From: Lewinellaceae bacterium
GTDB lineage: Bacteria; Bacteroidota; Bacteroidia; Chitinophagales; Saprospiraceae
Reading direction: 5' to 3'
Assembly (NCBI GenBank): GCA_020636215.1
Contig: JACJYG010000006.1
Coordinates: forward strand, 620,001 to 684,000
DNA length: 64,000 nt
Part shown: positions 17,906 to 27,400 of the stretch, piece by piece
Layout: every line of letters starts with the position of its first letter
Numbering within the stretch: position 1 is the stretch's first letter
The notes under the pieces: model-generated
The model's database searches: none
Told to the model about the DNA's origin: nothing
Seen by the model: only the letters and a program-made list of their open reading frames with translations
Program-made: the position numbers and the translations under genes

Positions 17906-18577
17906 ATGCAACATACGGAACCAAAGTTTGCACCCTACAGGGGCGTCCGGTACACCCGGCCGGAGATGCTGAACCGCAGCCGGGAGTTTTATCAGTACAT
18001 GGACAAACGCCGCACGGTACGGGACATTTCTGATAAGGCTGTTCCCCGGGAAGTGATCGAGAACATCGTGATGACGGCTTCCACTTCTCCTTCCGGTGCA
18101 CACAAGCAACCCTGGACTTTTTGTGTAGTGGCTAATCCAACGATCAAAAAGCAGATCCGGGAGGCCGCTGAAAAAGAGGAATACCTCAACTACCACGGCC
18201 GCATGTCGGAAGAGTGGATTGAGGACCTTCAGGCCTTCGGCACCGACTGGCACAAGCCATTTCTGGAAACGGCGCCCTATCTGATCGTCGTTTTTAAAAA
18301 AGCCTACAGCCTGGAAGGCGGGGAGAAGAAAAAAAACTACTACGTCAATGAATCCGTAGGGCTGGCTACCGGTTTTTTGCTGGCGGCCATCCACAACGCG
18401 GGCTTGGTGGCGCTGACCCATACCCCCAGCCCGATGAATTTTCTCCAGGAAATACTGGGGCGCCCGGAGAATGAGCGCCCTTTTCTGTTGATCCCCGTTG
18501 GTTATCCGGCTGACGACGCAAAGGTTCCCTGCCTGTCCCGAAAGGAAAAAGACGAGGTTTTGGTTTTTTACGAATAA
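17906..18577 (+). CDS. Nitroreductase-fold flavoprotein, iodotyrosine deiodinase-like
   Basis: The 223-residue FMN enzyme has the RRTVRD motif (35-40), SGAHKQPWTF (63-72) and a C-terminal LLIPVGYP motif. The sequence order closely follows animal iodotyrosine deiodinase. In particular the lid residues that bind the halotyrosine zwitterion in human IYD (Glu157, Tyr161, Lys182) have counterparts Glu92, Tyr96 and Lys117 with identical spacing. This supports reductive dehalogenation of halotyrosines or a related phenol, rather than generic nitroreductase activity. It starts an apparent operon with the NRDE gene (17-base gap) and the ATP-grasp gene. Confidence 0.88.
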   Translation: MQHTEPKFAPYRGVRYTRPEMLNRSREFYQYMDKRRTVRDISDKAVPREVIENIVMTASTSPSGAHKQPWTFCVVANPTIKKQIREAAEKEEYLNYHGRMSEEWIEDLQAFGTDWHKPFLETAPYLIVVFKKAYSLEGGEKKKNYYVNESVGLATGFLLAAIHNAGLVALTHTPSPMNFLQEILGRPENERPFLLIPVGYPADDAKVPCLSRKEKDEVLVFYE

Positions 18578-18594
18578 AGCGGCTCTAGTAGATT

Positions 18595-19326
18595 ATGTGT
18601 ACAGTGACTTATCTGCCTCAGGGCAAGAACGGTTTTATATTTACTTCCAACCGCGATGAAGCTCCGCAGCGCTCCCCGCAGCGAATCAGCCGGGTGGAAT
18701 TAGCGGGCCAGGCCCTGGTCTTCCCACGGGATGAAACCGCCGGCGGCACCTGGATCGCCATTTCCAATGCCAACCGCATGGCTTGCATCCTCAACGGCGC
18801 TTTCGAGAAACACGAGCGCCGGCCGCCCTACCGCCGAAGCCGTGGCCTGATGGCGCTCGACTTTTTTGACTTTCCAAGCGCGGGGGCTTTCCTTCAGGAG
18901 TACACCTTCCAGGGGATGGAGCCTTTTACTATGGTTATTTATGAAAGGGGCGACTTGTGGGAATTCCGTTGGGACGAACAACAGCAGCACATCCGCCAGC
19001 TCGATACCACACAAACCTACATCTGGTCGTCCGCCCCTTTGTATGGCCCCGAGATACGGGAAAGACGGGAACAATGGTTTAACGATTGGAAGGCTGCCCA
19101 CCCCAACTTCGATCAGGAGGACATCCTTCATTTTCACCATACGGCCGGTGAGGGCGACTCCTGGAACGACGTTGTAATGAATCGGAATAATATTGTGCGG
19201 ACGGTAAGCGTGACCAGCATTCTAAAAACGGATAAATGGATGGATATGACTTATCATGATCTGTTGTCGGATGCAATTGGCCACGAAAAAATAATACTGA
19301 AAGGTGAAGTGGTGGGATCGCGTTAA
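18595..19326 (+). CDS. NRDE (TANGO2) family protein
   Basis: The 243-residue protein begins MCTVTYLP, with Cys at position 2 as in Ntn-type enzymes and TANGO2 proteins. The family motif SNRDE is at residues 18-22. GGTWIAIS and LNGAFEKHERRPPYRRSRG (about 49-80) are further family blocks. TANGO2 members have been linked to heme or lipid handling, but the bacterial function is not settled. It follows the IYD-like gene and overlaps the ATP-grasp gene by 23 bases, implying translational coupling. Confidence 0.9.
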   Translation: MCTVTYLPQGKNGFIFTSNRDEAPQRSPQRISRVELAGQALVFPRDETAGGTWIAISNANRMACILNGAFEKHERRPPYRRSRGLMALDFFDFPSAGAFLQEYTFQGMEPFTMVIYERGDLWEFRWDEQQQHIRQLDTTQTYIWSSAPLYGPEIRERREQWFNDWKAAHPNFDQEDILHFHHTAGEGDSWNDVVMNRNNIVRTVSVTSILKTDKWMDMTYHDLLSDAIGHEKIILKGEVVGSR

Positions 19327-20410
19327 ACACCGTCCGTTCTGGATCAAATTACTCCAATGGGAATACTGGCCGGGCAAGGCTTATTATTACCCTCTTGTTC
19401 CGCACATTCTGCTGCTTATGCTGCGGGCGCGGCACATCTGCTTTTTCACCGCAGCCAACCCTGGCATCTATACCGGCGGCCTGGGGCTGGAGTCTAAGTT
19501 TGACACCCTGAAGAAGATCCCGGAGCGCTACCGCCCCAAATCCTGCCTGATACCGAGTGGCGTGCCTATTCAAGAGGTGCGGCAGCAGCTGGCTTCCGTC
19601 GGTATTACCTTTCCGCTGATCGCCAAGCCCGACCTCGGATTCAGGGGGTTGTTGGTCAGGAAGGTGGATGACGAAGCAGCGCTGCAGGCTTACCTTACCC
19701 AATTTCCCATTGATTTTGTCCTTCAGGAATTTCTCGATTTTCCGGAAGAAATAGGGGTGCTGTATTATCGCCTGCCCGGTGCGAAAAGGGGCCGGATAAG
19801 TTCCCTCACGACCAAGGAGTTCCTTTCTGTTACCGGCGACGGAAACGCTTCGGTGGAAGCGCTTATCCTGCAAAAAGACCGGGCGCATCTGCAACTGGAA
19901 CGCATCCGAACGCAACAACCTGAATTGCTGCAACAAGTGCCGGTGGCAGGGGAGGAGATACCGCTCGGCATCGTCGGGAACCACGCCAAAGGCACGCGTT
20001 TCATCAACAGCACCGCCCGCGCTGACGAGGCCATCACTCAAACGATTGATGCCATAGCCCGGCAGATTGACGGTTTCTACTACGGCCGCTTCGACCTCAA
20101 GTGCGCCAGCTTCGATTCCCTGCGCACCGGGGAAGGCATCCGGATCATCGAGGTCAATGGCGTGTGTTCGGAGCCGACCCACATCTACGACCCTCAGCGC
20201 GGCACCTATTTTTCCGCCTTGCGGGATATTGCCCATCACTGGAGCCTCATCTACCGAATCGCCAGGGCCAACCACCGCAATGGAGCGCCCTACATGGAGG
20301 TGCGCAAACTGGCCCGGGCTTTCCTCGATCTTTTTGCTTATCAGCGGAGGATTGCGGAAATAGAAAAACAGTCGGCAGTCGGCAGTCGGCAGTGTGCGGT
20401 ACATCAGTAA
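19304..20410 (+). CDS. ATP-grasp domain protein (D-Ala-D-Ala ligase-like)
   Basis: The 368-residue protein has an N-terminal helical region (WWDRVKHRPFWIKLLQWEYWP) and then an ATP-grasp core. FPLIAKPDLGFRG (about 106-118) has the ATP-binding lysine, FVLQEFLDFPEEIGV follows, and DLKCAS with RIIEVNGV (about 275-290) supplies the metal-binding acid and Asn. The substrate is unknown; carboxylate-amine ligation is the family reaction. The last ~14 residues (KQSAVGSRQCAVHQ) come from a 7-nt tandem repeat that has run into the gene end. It overlaps the NRDE gene by 23 bases. Confidence 0.85.
   Translation: MKWWDRVKHRPFWIKLLQWEYWPGKAYYYPLVPHILLLMLRARHICFFTAANPGIYTGGLGLESKFDTLKKIPERYRPKSCLIPSGVPIQEVRQQLASVGITFPLIAKPDLGFRGLLVRKVDDEAALQAYLTQFPIDFVLQEFLDFPEEIGVLYYRLPGAKRGRISSLTTKEFLSVTGDGNASVEALILQKDRAHLQLERIRTQQPELLQQVPVAGEEIPLGIVGNHAKGTRFINSTARADEAITQTIDAIARQIDGFYYGRFDLKCASFDSLRTGEGIRIIEVNGVCSEPTHIYDPQRGTYFSALRDIAHHWSLIYRIARANHRNGAPYMEVRKLARAFLDLFAYQRRIAEIEKQSAVGSRQCAVHQ
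20371..20396. repeat. 7-nt tandem repeat (GTCGGCA)
   Basis: About three and a half units of GTCGGCA run through the 3' end of the ATP-grasp gene. A degenerate heptamer repeat of the same type, in the other orientation, lies at 32130-32164. Confidence 0.75.
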
Positions 20411-20576
20411 ATTAGCGGACTGCGTACTTTTAACTAACAAATCCGAAATTTGGTAGTTTTTCGGCCTAGTGGAGGTTTCGCTTAGCCCTAACCTGCCCGT
20501 CCTCGACGCCTGTCGGGATCAGCCGGGTGAAAGGTCTTGGAACCTGGAACCTCCTAAGGGCCTGCCCACGGCCTCC

Positions 20577-20969
20577 TCAAGGCACTGGCTCGATCAAGTC
20601 CCAGAGGTTGCCATACAGGTCTTCAAAGACAGCCACGGTTCCATAGGGTTCCACACTGGCCGGCCGGACGATCTTGATGCCGTGGTGGATCAGTTTTTGG
20701 TAGTCGCGTTCAAAATTATCGGTATGCAGGAACAGGAAGACCCGCCCGCCGGTTTGGTTGCCCACCCGGCTTTGTTGCGCTTCGTTGGCGGCTTTGGCCA
20801 ACAACAAACGGCAACCACTGGATCCTGGCGGCGCGACGACTACCCAACGTTTGGTGTCACTTAGGGGCGTATCTTCGAGCAGGGTGAAATGCAGCTTTTG
20901 GGTATAAAAGGCGATAGCTTCGTCATAGTCGTTAACGACTAATGCGATTTGGGCTAAGTTTTGCTTCAC
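20577..20969 (-). CDS. VOC family (glyoxalase-like) protein
   Basis: The 130-residue protein shows two beta-alpha-beta-beta-beta modules of the vicinal oxygen chelate fold. The first begins QIALVVNDYDEAIAFYTQKLHF, split here as QIALVVNDY and AIAFYTQKL. The second includes VFLFLHTDNFERDYQKL and ends FEDLYGNLWDLIEP, where Glu is a usual metal ligand. Its role (glyoxalase, dioxygenase or resistance protein) cannot be told from sequence. It lies 24 bases downstream of the esterase gene on the same strand. Confidence 0.88.
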   Translation of the reverse strand: MKQNLAQIALVVNDYDEAIAFYTQKLHFTLLEDTPLSDTKRWVVVAPPGSSGCRLLLAKAANEAQQSRVGNQTGGRVFLFLHTDNFERDYQKLIHHGIKIVRPASVEPYGTVAVFEDLYGNLWDLIEPVP

Positions 20970-20993
20970 GATTTTTTCGGTTTGTATTGATGA

Positions 20994-21929
20994 TTACTTT
21001 CCCAACAAAAAAGTAATCGGAATATCCAATCGATTTCTCCAGGCTTGCTCAGAATGATCGGCGCCGGCAAATTTCCTGGACATCCAATTTTTCCGGCTAA
21101 AGCCCTTTCGCTTTATGATCTCGTCCGCTTGTTGTTGAAAGGGTTCATACAGTGCGTCCAGGGTTTCCGTCCCATAATCGAAATAGAGCTTGTGGCTTTT
21201 GGGAGAGGGGAGATGGCTTTTCAGATAATCCAGAAAAGCAGCCGGGATGGGGTTGCCTTCTACAGAAAATATGCCCGGCCAGTGAGTGGACAAACAAGCC
21301 GCGCCGCCGAAAACACCCGGATACTCACAAATGGCGTACATGGAGATCAGCCCGCCCATGCTCGACCCGGCGATAAAGGTATGGGCCCTGTCTTTTCGGG
21401 TGGAATAAACGCTGTCGATGAAGGGCTTAAGCTCCGTTACCAGAAATTTCAGGTAGCCATCGGATTGGACTTCTCCAGAGAAGATTGCTGCTCCTTCCTG
21501 CCGTTGGGCCATCCGGATCAGAGAATCCCGATAGCTTTTGGGCAGGCTTTCAAATGGCTTTTGGGGTAAATAATCGACATGCCTTTCCTTGCCGGCATTC
21601 CATACGCCCACCACTATGCATGGCCTGATCCGCTTCTCCCGAATCAACTGGCCGAGGGTTTCATCCACGCCCCACTCCTGCCCGTTCCAGGTAGCAGTGG
21701 AGTCGAACAACATCTGTCCGTCGTGCATATAGAGGACAGCGTACTTTTTGGCAGGGTTGTAGCCCGCCGGAAGCCAGACATCGACGTTGCGGGCGCTCAC
21801 AAAGCGGGAGGGGAAATTTTCCAGGCGCTGAATGGTTCCATTGGTAACCAGGGGCAACTGCGCAAACACTACTGGAGCCGATAATGCGATCAGCCAGCAG
21901 TGGATCAGGAAAGCTTTAGGAAATATCAT
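20994..21929 (-). CDS. Secreted alpha/beta hydrolase, esterase D family
   Basis: I prefer the ATG at 21929, which starts a clean signal peptide (MIFPKAFLIHCW...VVFA then Q); a start at 21962 would bury it. The mature enzyme has the oxyanion strand YAVLYMHDGQMLFD, nucleophile elbow GSSMGG and catalytic His in AGADHSEQAW near the C-terminus. This is the PF00756 putative esterase family, whose members hydrolyse sugar esters, phenolic esters or siderophores. The start overlaps the end of the histidine kinase gene by 14 bases, so it may be the last-but-one gene of the efflux/two-component operon. Confidence 0.87.
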   Translation of the reverse strand: MIFPKAFLIHCWLIALSAPVVFAQLPLVTNGTIQRLENFPSRFVSARNVDVWLPAGYNPAKKYAVLYMHDGQMLFDSTATWNGQEWGVDETLGQLIREKRIRPCIVVGVWNAGKERHVDYLPQKPFESLPKSYRDSLIRMAQRQEGAAIFSGEVQSDGYLKFLVTELKPFIDSVYSTRKDRAHTFIAGSSMGGLISMYAICEYPGVFGGAACLSTHWPGIFSVEGNPIPAAFLDYLKSHLPSPKSHKLYFDYGTETLDALYEPFQQQADEIIKRKGFSRKNWMSRKFAGADHSEQAWRNRLDIPITFLLGK

Positions 21930-23187
21930 TGCTGGATTTTTCAACAATAATACTAAATTCATGCTTTCCTTCCCGGAAAGAATAACCAGCCTCCCAGCCG
22001 TTCACTTCGCAGATCTTTTTGACAATGGCCAGCCCCAGGCCCATCCCGGGGCGGTGGTTGCCCTGTTTGTAAAAGCGGTCGAAAAGCCGTTCAGGATGCT
22101 CGACGGCTGCTTTTCCAGGGTTGCTGAAAGTGATTTTCCCCAGACTGGTCGTTATCGAAACAGTATCGCCCGGCTGGCTGTAGCGGACGGCATTTTCCAG
22201 CAGGTTTTTTACCAGGATTTCCAGCAAAGGGCGGTTGGCAGGAACGATTTGGGCCTCCGAAAGTTCCAGCCTCAGTTGCAGCCCCTTGGCCTCAGTCAAC
22301 TCGTGGAGCATTTCTACCTGTTCCCGGATGATGTCGTTGAAAGAAACAGGCGTTGCCGCTCCGAATTGCCGGTTCTCTATTTTAGCCAACAGTAATAAGC
22401 TTTTGTTGAGGCGACTGAGGCGGTTAGCTGCCTCATAGAGCGTTTCCAGGCCGGACATTTGTTCGGCGCCGAGATGCTCCTGCTCGATGAGCGATTCGAT
22501 CTTGGAACGGATAATGGCGAGCGGGGTTTGTATCTCGTGGCTGGCGTTTTCAGTGAATTCCTTGAGGTTTCGGTAGTCGGTGCGCACTTTTTCGGTGAGC
22601 TGTTGCAAGGCGCTTTTTAATTCTTCGAATTCAAAGATGCCACTTGAGGCCAATTCAAGCGGTTCTTGTTGGGCCAGCGAAAATCCTTTTAGAGCAGCGA
22701 GTTGTTGTTGGAAGGGCTCCCAAAGGCGCTGCGCCGACCGGCGGTTGAGCCAGTAAAGGCCGATAAAAAGCAGCAGCGCCAGCCCCAGTGTACAGCCACC
22801 GATGGCCAGCATCAGGTCTTCCGTTTCCAACAGGGAACTGCGGGTGGTGATCTGGTAAAACCGCCCGCCAATAGCCGTATAGGAAATAAGTTGCCGGTAC
22901 GGTTCGGCTTCTTTTTCCACCGGGTCGTAGATCAGGGTATCGGAATAGGCCGGCTCCGTTCCTTTGTTTTCGTCAAAAACCAGGACCTCCACAATGGGGG
23001 AAAACTGGGGTGTTGGCTGGCCTTCCTGCAGCAATTCGACCGTTCGCAAACGGTTTACCTCTAATTTTTCGTCGATTTCATGGCGGATAATCCAGTTGAT
23101 GGCGAGGTAAAACAAGAGGCTGCCGCCCAGCAACAGTAAGGCCGTAAATCGAAAGAAAAGGCGATTGTTTTTTTCGAGTAGTTTCAA
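21916..23187 (-). CDS. Sensor histidine kinase
   Basis: The 423-residue kinase has two transmembrane helices (about 12-34 and 125-146) flanking a ~90-residue periplasmic sensor region. HisKA follows with the phosphoacceptor His217 in ENASHEIQTPLA. The HATPase domain has NLLENAVRYS, FDRFYK and GMGLGLAIV. Start ATG and the stop of the response regulator overlap (ATGA), so the pair is translationally coupled. The position immediately after an RND efflux operon on the same strand suggests that it senses the exported compound or a metal. Confidence 0.93.
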   Translation of the reverse strand: MKLLEKNNRLFFRFTALLLLGGSLLFYLAINWIIRHEIDEKLEVNRLRTVELLQEGQPTPQFSPIVEVLVFDENKGTEPAYSDTLIYDPVEKEAEPYRQLISYTAIGGRFYQITTRSSLLETEDLMLAIGGCTLGLALLLFIGLYWLNRRSAQRLWEPFQQQLAALKGFSLAQQEPLELASSGIFEFEELKSALQQLTEKVRTDYRNLKEFTENASHEIQTPLAIIRSKIESLIEQEHLGAEQMSGLETLYEAANRLSRLNKSLLLLAKIENRQFGAATPVSFNDIIREQVEMLHELTEAKGLQLRLELSEAQIVPANRPLLEILVKNLLENAVRYSQPGDTVSITTSLGKITFSNPGKAAVEHPERLFDRFYKQGNHRPGMGLGLAIVKKICEVNGWEAGYSFREGKHEFSIIVEKSSNDIS

Positions 23188-23861
23188 AGCCTGGAAAATT
23201 TATACCCCATGCCATAAACAGTTTTGATGTAATCGTTCCCGCCCTGCTGCCCGATTTTCTTTCGAAGGTTTTTGATGTGGCTGTACACCAGGTCGAAATT
23301 GTCGGCCAGGTCCATGTAATCGCCCCAAAGGTGTTCGGCAATGGCGGCTTTGGTCAACACCCGGCCTTCGTTGGTGATAAAATACAAAAGCAGTCCGTAT
23401 TCTTTTTTAGACAGTTCAACGGGCTGCCCATGCACCTTCATAACGTTGTCTGATGGATTGATCTCCAGCTCCTCAAAAATGATGGTATTACTGCCTTTGA
23501 AAAACCGCCGCCGCAGGAGGGCTTTTACCCTGGCGTTGAGTTCCGGCAGGTGGAAGGGCTTGGTGATGTAGTCGTCGGCGCCCAGTTCGAGGCCTTGCAC
23601 CTTGTCGTCCAGGGAGTCTTTGGCGGATAGGATGAGGACGCCCGTTTCCGGGTGGGACTTTTTCAGGCTTCTTAAAACGTCCAGCCCGCTGCCGCCCGGC
23701 AGGCCAATGTCCAGCACGACGAGATCGTATTCGTACAGGGCCACTTTCTCATCGGCCGTATCGTAATCGGCTGCCTGTTCGCAGACATAGCCCTCCTGTT
23801 TAAGGTATGCAGTTATAGTGTCCAGAATGACTGGCTCGTCTTCCACGATCAGTACTTTCAT
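23184..23861 (-). CDS. OmpR-family response regulator
   Basis: The 225-residue protein has a receiver domain with acidic pocket Glu7/Asp8, phosphoacceptor Asp51 (VVLDIGLPG) and Lys in ITKPFHLP. A winged-helix Trans_reg_C domain follows (about 125-222), with ELSKKEYGLLLYF and VYSHIKNLRKKIG. It is coupled to the histidine kinase by a 4-base overlap. The 12-bp inverted repeat 113 bases ahead of the TolC gene is a plausible binding site, but that is inference. Confidence 0.93.
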   Translation of the reverse strand: MKVLIVEDEPVILDTITAYLKQEGYVCEQAADYDTADEKVALYEYDLVVLDIGLPGGSGLDVLRSLKKSHPETGVLILSAKDSLDDKVQGLELGADDYITKPFHLPELNARVKALLRRRFFKGSNTIIFEELEINPSDNVMKVHGQPVELSKKEYGLLLYFITNEGRVLTKAAIAEHLWGDYMDLADNFDLVYSHIKNLRKKIGQQGGNDYIKTVYGMGYKFSRL

Positions 23862-23874
23862 TGGGCAAAGGTCC

Positions 23875-24384
23875 TTAATTTTTCTCTTCCGGATAGAGCG
23901 CTTTGGCGCGCTGAATTTCTTCCTGCTGAATCTGGGCTTTTAACTGGTCTTCAAAATCGAAGGAGAACTGTATGAACAACCTTGAAACGGGCCTGAAGGC
24001 GGTCCAATCACCTTTTGTGGAAAGGAAGTTGTCGCCCTGCTTCAACCAAGTTGTTAAGAAAGCGCCGGCATCTCCGTCGTCATAAGTTTGGAAAAAGACT
24101 TCAAAAGGCTGTTGACTCAAAGCTGGGAAAACTACATTTTCACAAGCGTATACGCCATCATCCAGTGGTTTGAGGTTCTGTCCTCCGGCTTTCAGCAGCC
24201 GCGCCGACCAAGCCTGCACCACATCTTCCGGGCTGGCGCCGGTGATGTCGATCGTATAGGCATTCACGAATTTCCCATTCAGCCAATGTGGGACTTCTAT
24301 TACTTCATAACCAGGTTGCGGCCATGCGGACATCGCGAAAAATTGAAAACCCAGCAATGCAACGATTTTGAGATAATGGTTCAT
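23875..24384 (-). CDS. Uncharacterised exported protein in efflux operon
   Basis: The 169-residue form starting at 24384 begins with a signal peptide (MNHYLKIVALLGFQFFAMSAWPQ); an upstream start at 24450 would precede it with a basic lead. The mature part is rich in aromatic residues and has no motif I recognise (VPHWLNGKF, DDGVYACENVVFPAL). It lies between the RND pump and the response regulator on the same strand with small gaps, so it may be an envelope accessory of the pump or its sensor. Confidence 0.7.
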   Translation of the reverse strand: MNHYLKIVALLGFQFFAMSAWPQPGYEVIEVPHWLNGKFVNAYTIDITGASPEDVVQAWSARLLKAGGQNLKPLDDGVYACENVVFPALSQQPFEVFFQTYDDGDAGAFLTTWLKQGDNFLSTKGDWTAFRPVSRLFIQFSFDFEDQLKAQIQQEEIQRAKALYPEEKN

Positions 24385-24450
24385 ATCTTTTTTTTTGAAA
24401 AGACAAGCGCACCCTTCAGGGCCACTTTTTTTTAAGAAAAAAACAGGCAA

Positions 24451-27400
24451 TTACCCTTTGTTTCTGAAAAACACCCTTAATAAAGTGGGGAGGACCACCA
24501 ATAAAAGCGGCAGCGCCAGTACTAATCCCCCAATTACAGCAATGGCCAGGGGTTGGTGCATCTGTGCTCCCGTGCCGATGCCGAGCGCCAGGGGAAATAG
24601 CGCGATGATGGCCCCGCTGGCCGTCATAAGCTTGGGGCGAAGGCGGGCGGCAATGGCGAAATTTAACGCCTCGTCCACCGTTCGGCCTTCCAGCATCATC
24701 TGAAATTGCTGAAAGGTGAAAATGGAGTTTTCTGCAATGATACCCACGATCATGATGATGCCGGTATAGCTGCCGACGTTGAGGGGCGTGCCGGTGAAGT
24801 ATAAGGCCAGGTAGCAGCCCGCTACGCCAAGCACGGATACAAAAATGATGGCCAGCGCCACCCGCAATTCCCGGAACAACAACAGCAGTACGGTAAAGAC
24901 CAGCAGGCTTGCCAGTACGAGAATGGTGAGCAACTCCCGGAAACTCTGCTGCTGTTCGGCGAAGGAGCCCCCGTACTCGATGCGGTATCCCTGCGGAAGG
25001 GCGATCTCGCTTTTTACCCGCCTTTGAATGTCTTTCATCACGCTGCCCAAGTCCCGGTTGTTGAGGCGTGCAGTTACTGCGGTGAGCAGTTGCAGGTTCT
25101 CCCGTTCGATTTCCGATACGCCTTTTTCCACCTTTATGTTGGTAAGCAAATGTAAGGGAACAAGGCTGCCGTCGGGCAGGAAAAGCCGGCCGTTTTGAAG
25201 CTTGTCCAATGAATTGTCCAGATAATCCGGGTACAGCATCCGCACATCAACCATTTGTTCCTGCTCTTTCAATTGGCCGGCCACCACCCCTTGTGTATGG
25301 GCGGCCAGTTGGAACTGTAAGCTGGCCGGCGTCAGGCCGAAACGGTACAGGTTCGCATCGTCGGGAATGAAACTGATGTTGGGGCCCGCGATCACGATGC
25401 CATCAAAAGCATCGGCGGCGCCAGGCGTTTCTTCTACGATCTTATTGACCTCCCGGGCGATTTTGCGCACTGTTTCGGGCTCATTTCCAAAAATCTTTAT
25501 CTCGATGGGCTGCACCGAACTCATCAGGTCGCCCAGCATATCGCCGATGACCTGTCCGAAGTCTACGATCAGCACCGGCAGGGTGCTTTCGATCTGCTGG
25601 CGCAGGGCGTCGATTACCTCCTCAGTCGTGTGGCTTCGGCCCTTTTTCAGGCTGATGAGGTAGTCGCCCCGGCTGGGTTCGGTGATGAAGAAGCCCATTT
25701 GGGCGCCCGTGCGGCGGTTATAGGATGCTACCTCGGGATTGGCAGCGATGATGGCATCCACTTGTTCCAGCATCCGGTTGGTCTCTTGGATCGAAGTACC
25801 GGGCGGGGAGTCATAGTCGAGCACGATGGTTCCCTCGTCCATTTCCGGCAAGAAGCCGGTTTGTAGCCGGGGGAACACCCCGAAAATTGCAGCTGCCAGC
25901 CCAATGGCAAACAGAAAGCTGATCCACGGCCTTTTGATGAAAAAACTGACCCAGCGCCGCTCATGGATGTAGTGGGCCTCCTGTAGCTTTTTGGCCCTTT
26001 GAAAGGACAGCAGCTGATAGATCACTGGTAGCCCGATCGCCGCCGAAAGGAAGGAGCAGCCCAGCGCCAGTATCATCGTGTAGGCCAGCACTTTAAAATA
26101 TGCTCCCGCCACCCCACTCATCAGGGCAAAGGGTATAAAAATGACCAGGGTGCTCAGCGACGAACCAAGCAGCACGGGCAACAATAGTTTCATCGCCTTG
26201 TGCACCGCTTCGGCCGCCCTGGCCTCTGGGTGCTCTTCCTGGATGCGGTGGATCTGCTCCACGACTACAATGGCGTCGTCTATCATCAGCCCCAGCGCTG
26301 CGGCGATAGCGCCCAGGGTCATGATGTTCAGGGTATATCCCACGGCGTAGAGGGCTATCATCGTTAGCCCCAGGGTTAGTGGGATGATCAGCAGGATGGT
26401 CAGGCTTGCCCGAAAGGAACGCAGGAACAGGATGGTAATTAAAATGGCCAACCCCAGCCCCAGCAAGAGCGCGTCCTGTACACTTTTGATGCTGTCATCT
26501 ACAAAATCCGACTGGCGGTAGATCGGTTTTAGTTCCACGCCTTTGGGGAGGATCCGCTGCAATTCAGGGAGTTTGGCCTCAATGTTGCCGGCGAGGGCCA
26601 TGAGGTCGCCCTCGGGTTGTTTGAGAATATTCACCAACACACCTTCGTGCCCATTGGCATTGATTTTTATATACTCAACTTTTTCGGCGATGCGTAGGGT
26701 AGCGACGTCTTTCAGCCGGATGGCCCGCAGTCCGTCGTTGCGGACGACCAGGTTTTGCAGGTCCTCCAGGTCGTCGAGGCCAGCATCGGTGAGGGTGAGG
26801 TAGAGCCGCCGGTAGTCTGGAAGGAAGCCATTGGAAGTAATAAAACCCGTTTGCCCGACGGCTTCAGCAATGGCCTGTGGCGTGATGCCAAGGGCCGCCA
26901 TTTTGTCCTCCAGCAATTCGATGTGGTATTCCTTTTCCTTGCCGCCCTGCACCTGCACGCCGCCAACGCCTTCAATTTGAGCAAAAAACGGTTTTACCGT
27001 AAACACCGCCAGTTTCTTCAATTCGATGAGGCTCTTATCGGGTGCTTCGAGCGAGTAGCCGAATACGGGCAGGATTGCCGGGTTCATCCGCGCCACTGTG
27101 ATTTGTACATCGGGGGGCAGGGTATTCCGGATTTCAGCTATTTTGCTTTCAATCAGTTGCTGGCTGCGGAATATGTCCGCTTTCCAATCCAGCAGGATGT
27201 TCATTTCGCTGCTGCCACGGCTAGTGGTGCTGCGGATGGTGCGGGTGCCGGGCACTTCCCGGATAGCTTCTTCCATGGGCCTGGTGACGGTAACCATCAT
27301 CCTGTCCACCGGCTGTTCCCCATTGTCGGCGATGATCTTTATTTTGGGAAAAGTAATTTCCGGAAATAAGGAAACCTGCATCCGCTGGAAAGCATAGCCC

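Noticed and set aside
19349..20440. Long minus-strand open frame
   Set aside because: Antisense shadow of the ATP-grasp gene, which has clear ATP-grasp motifs on the plus strand.
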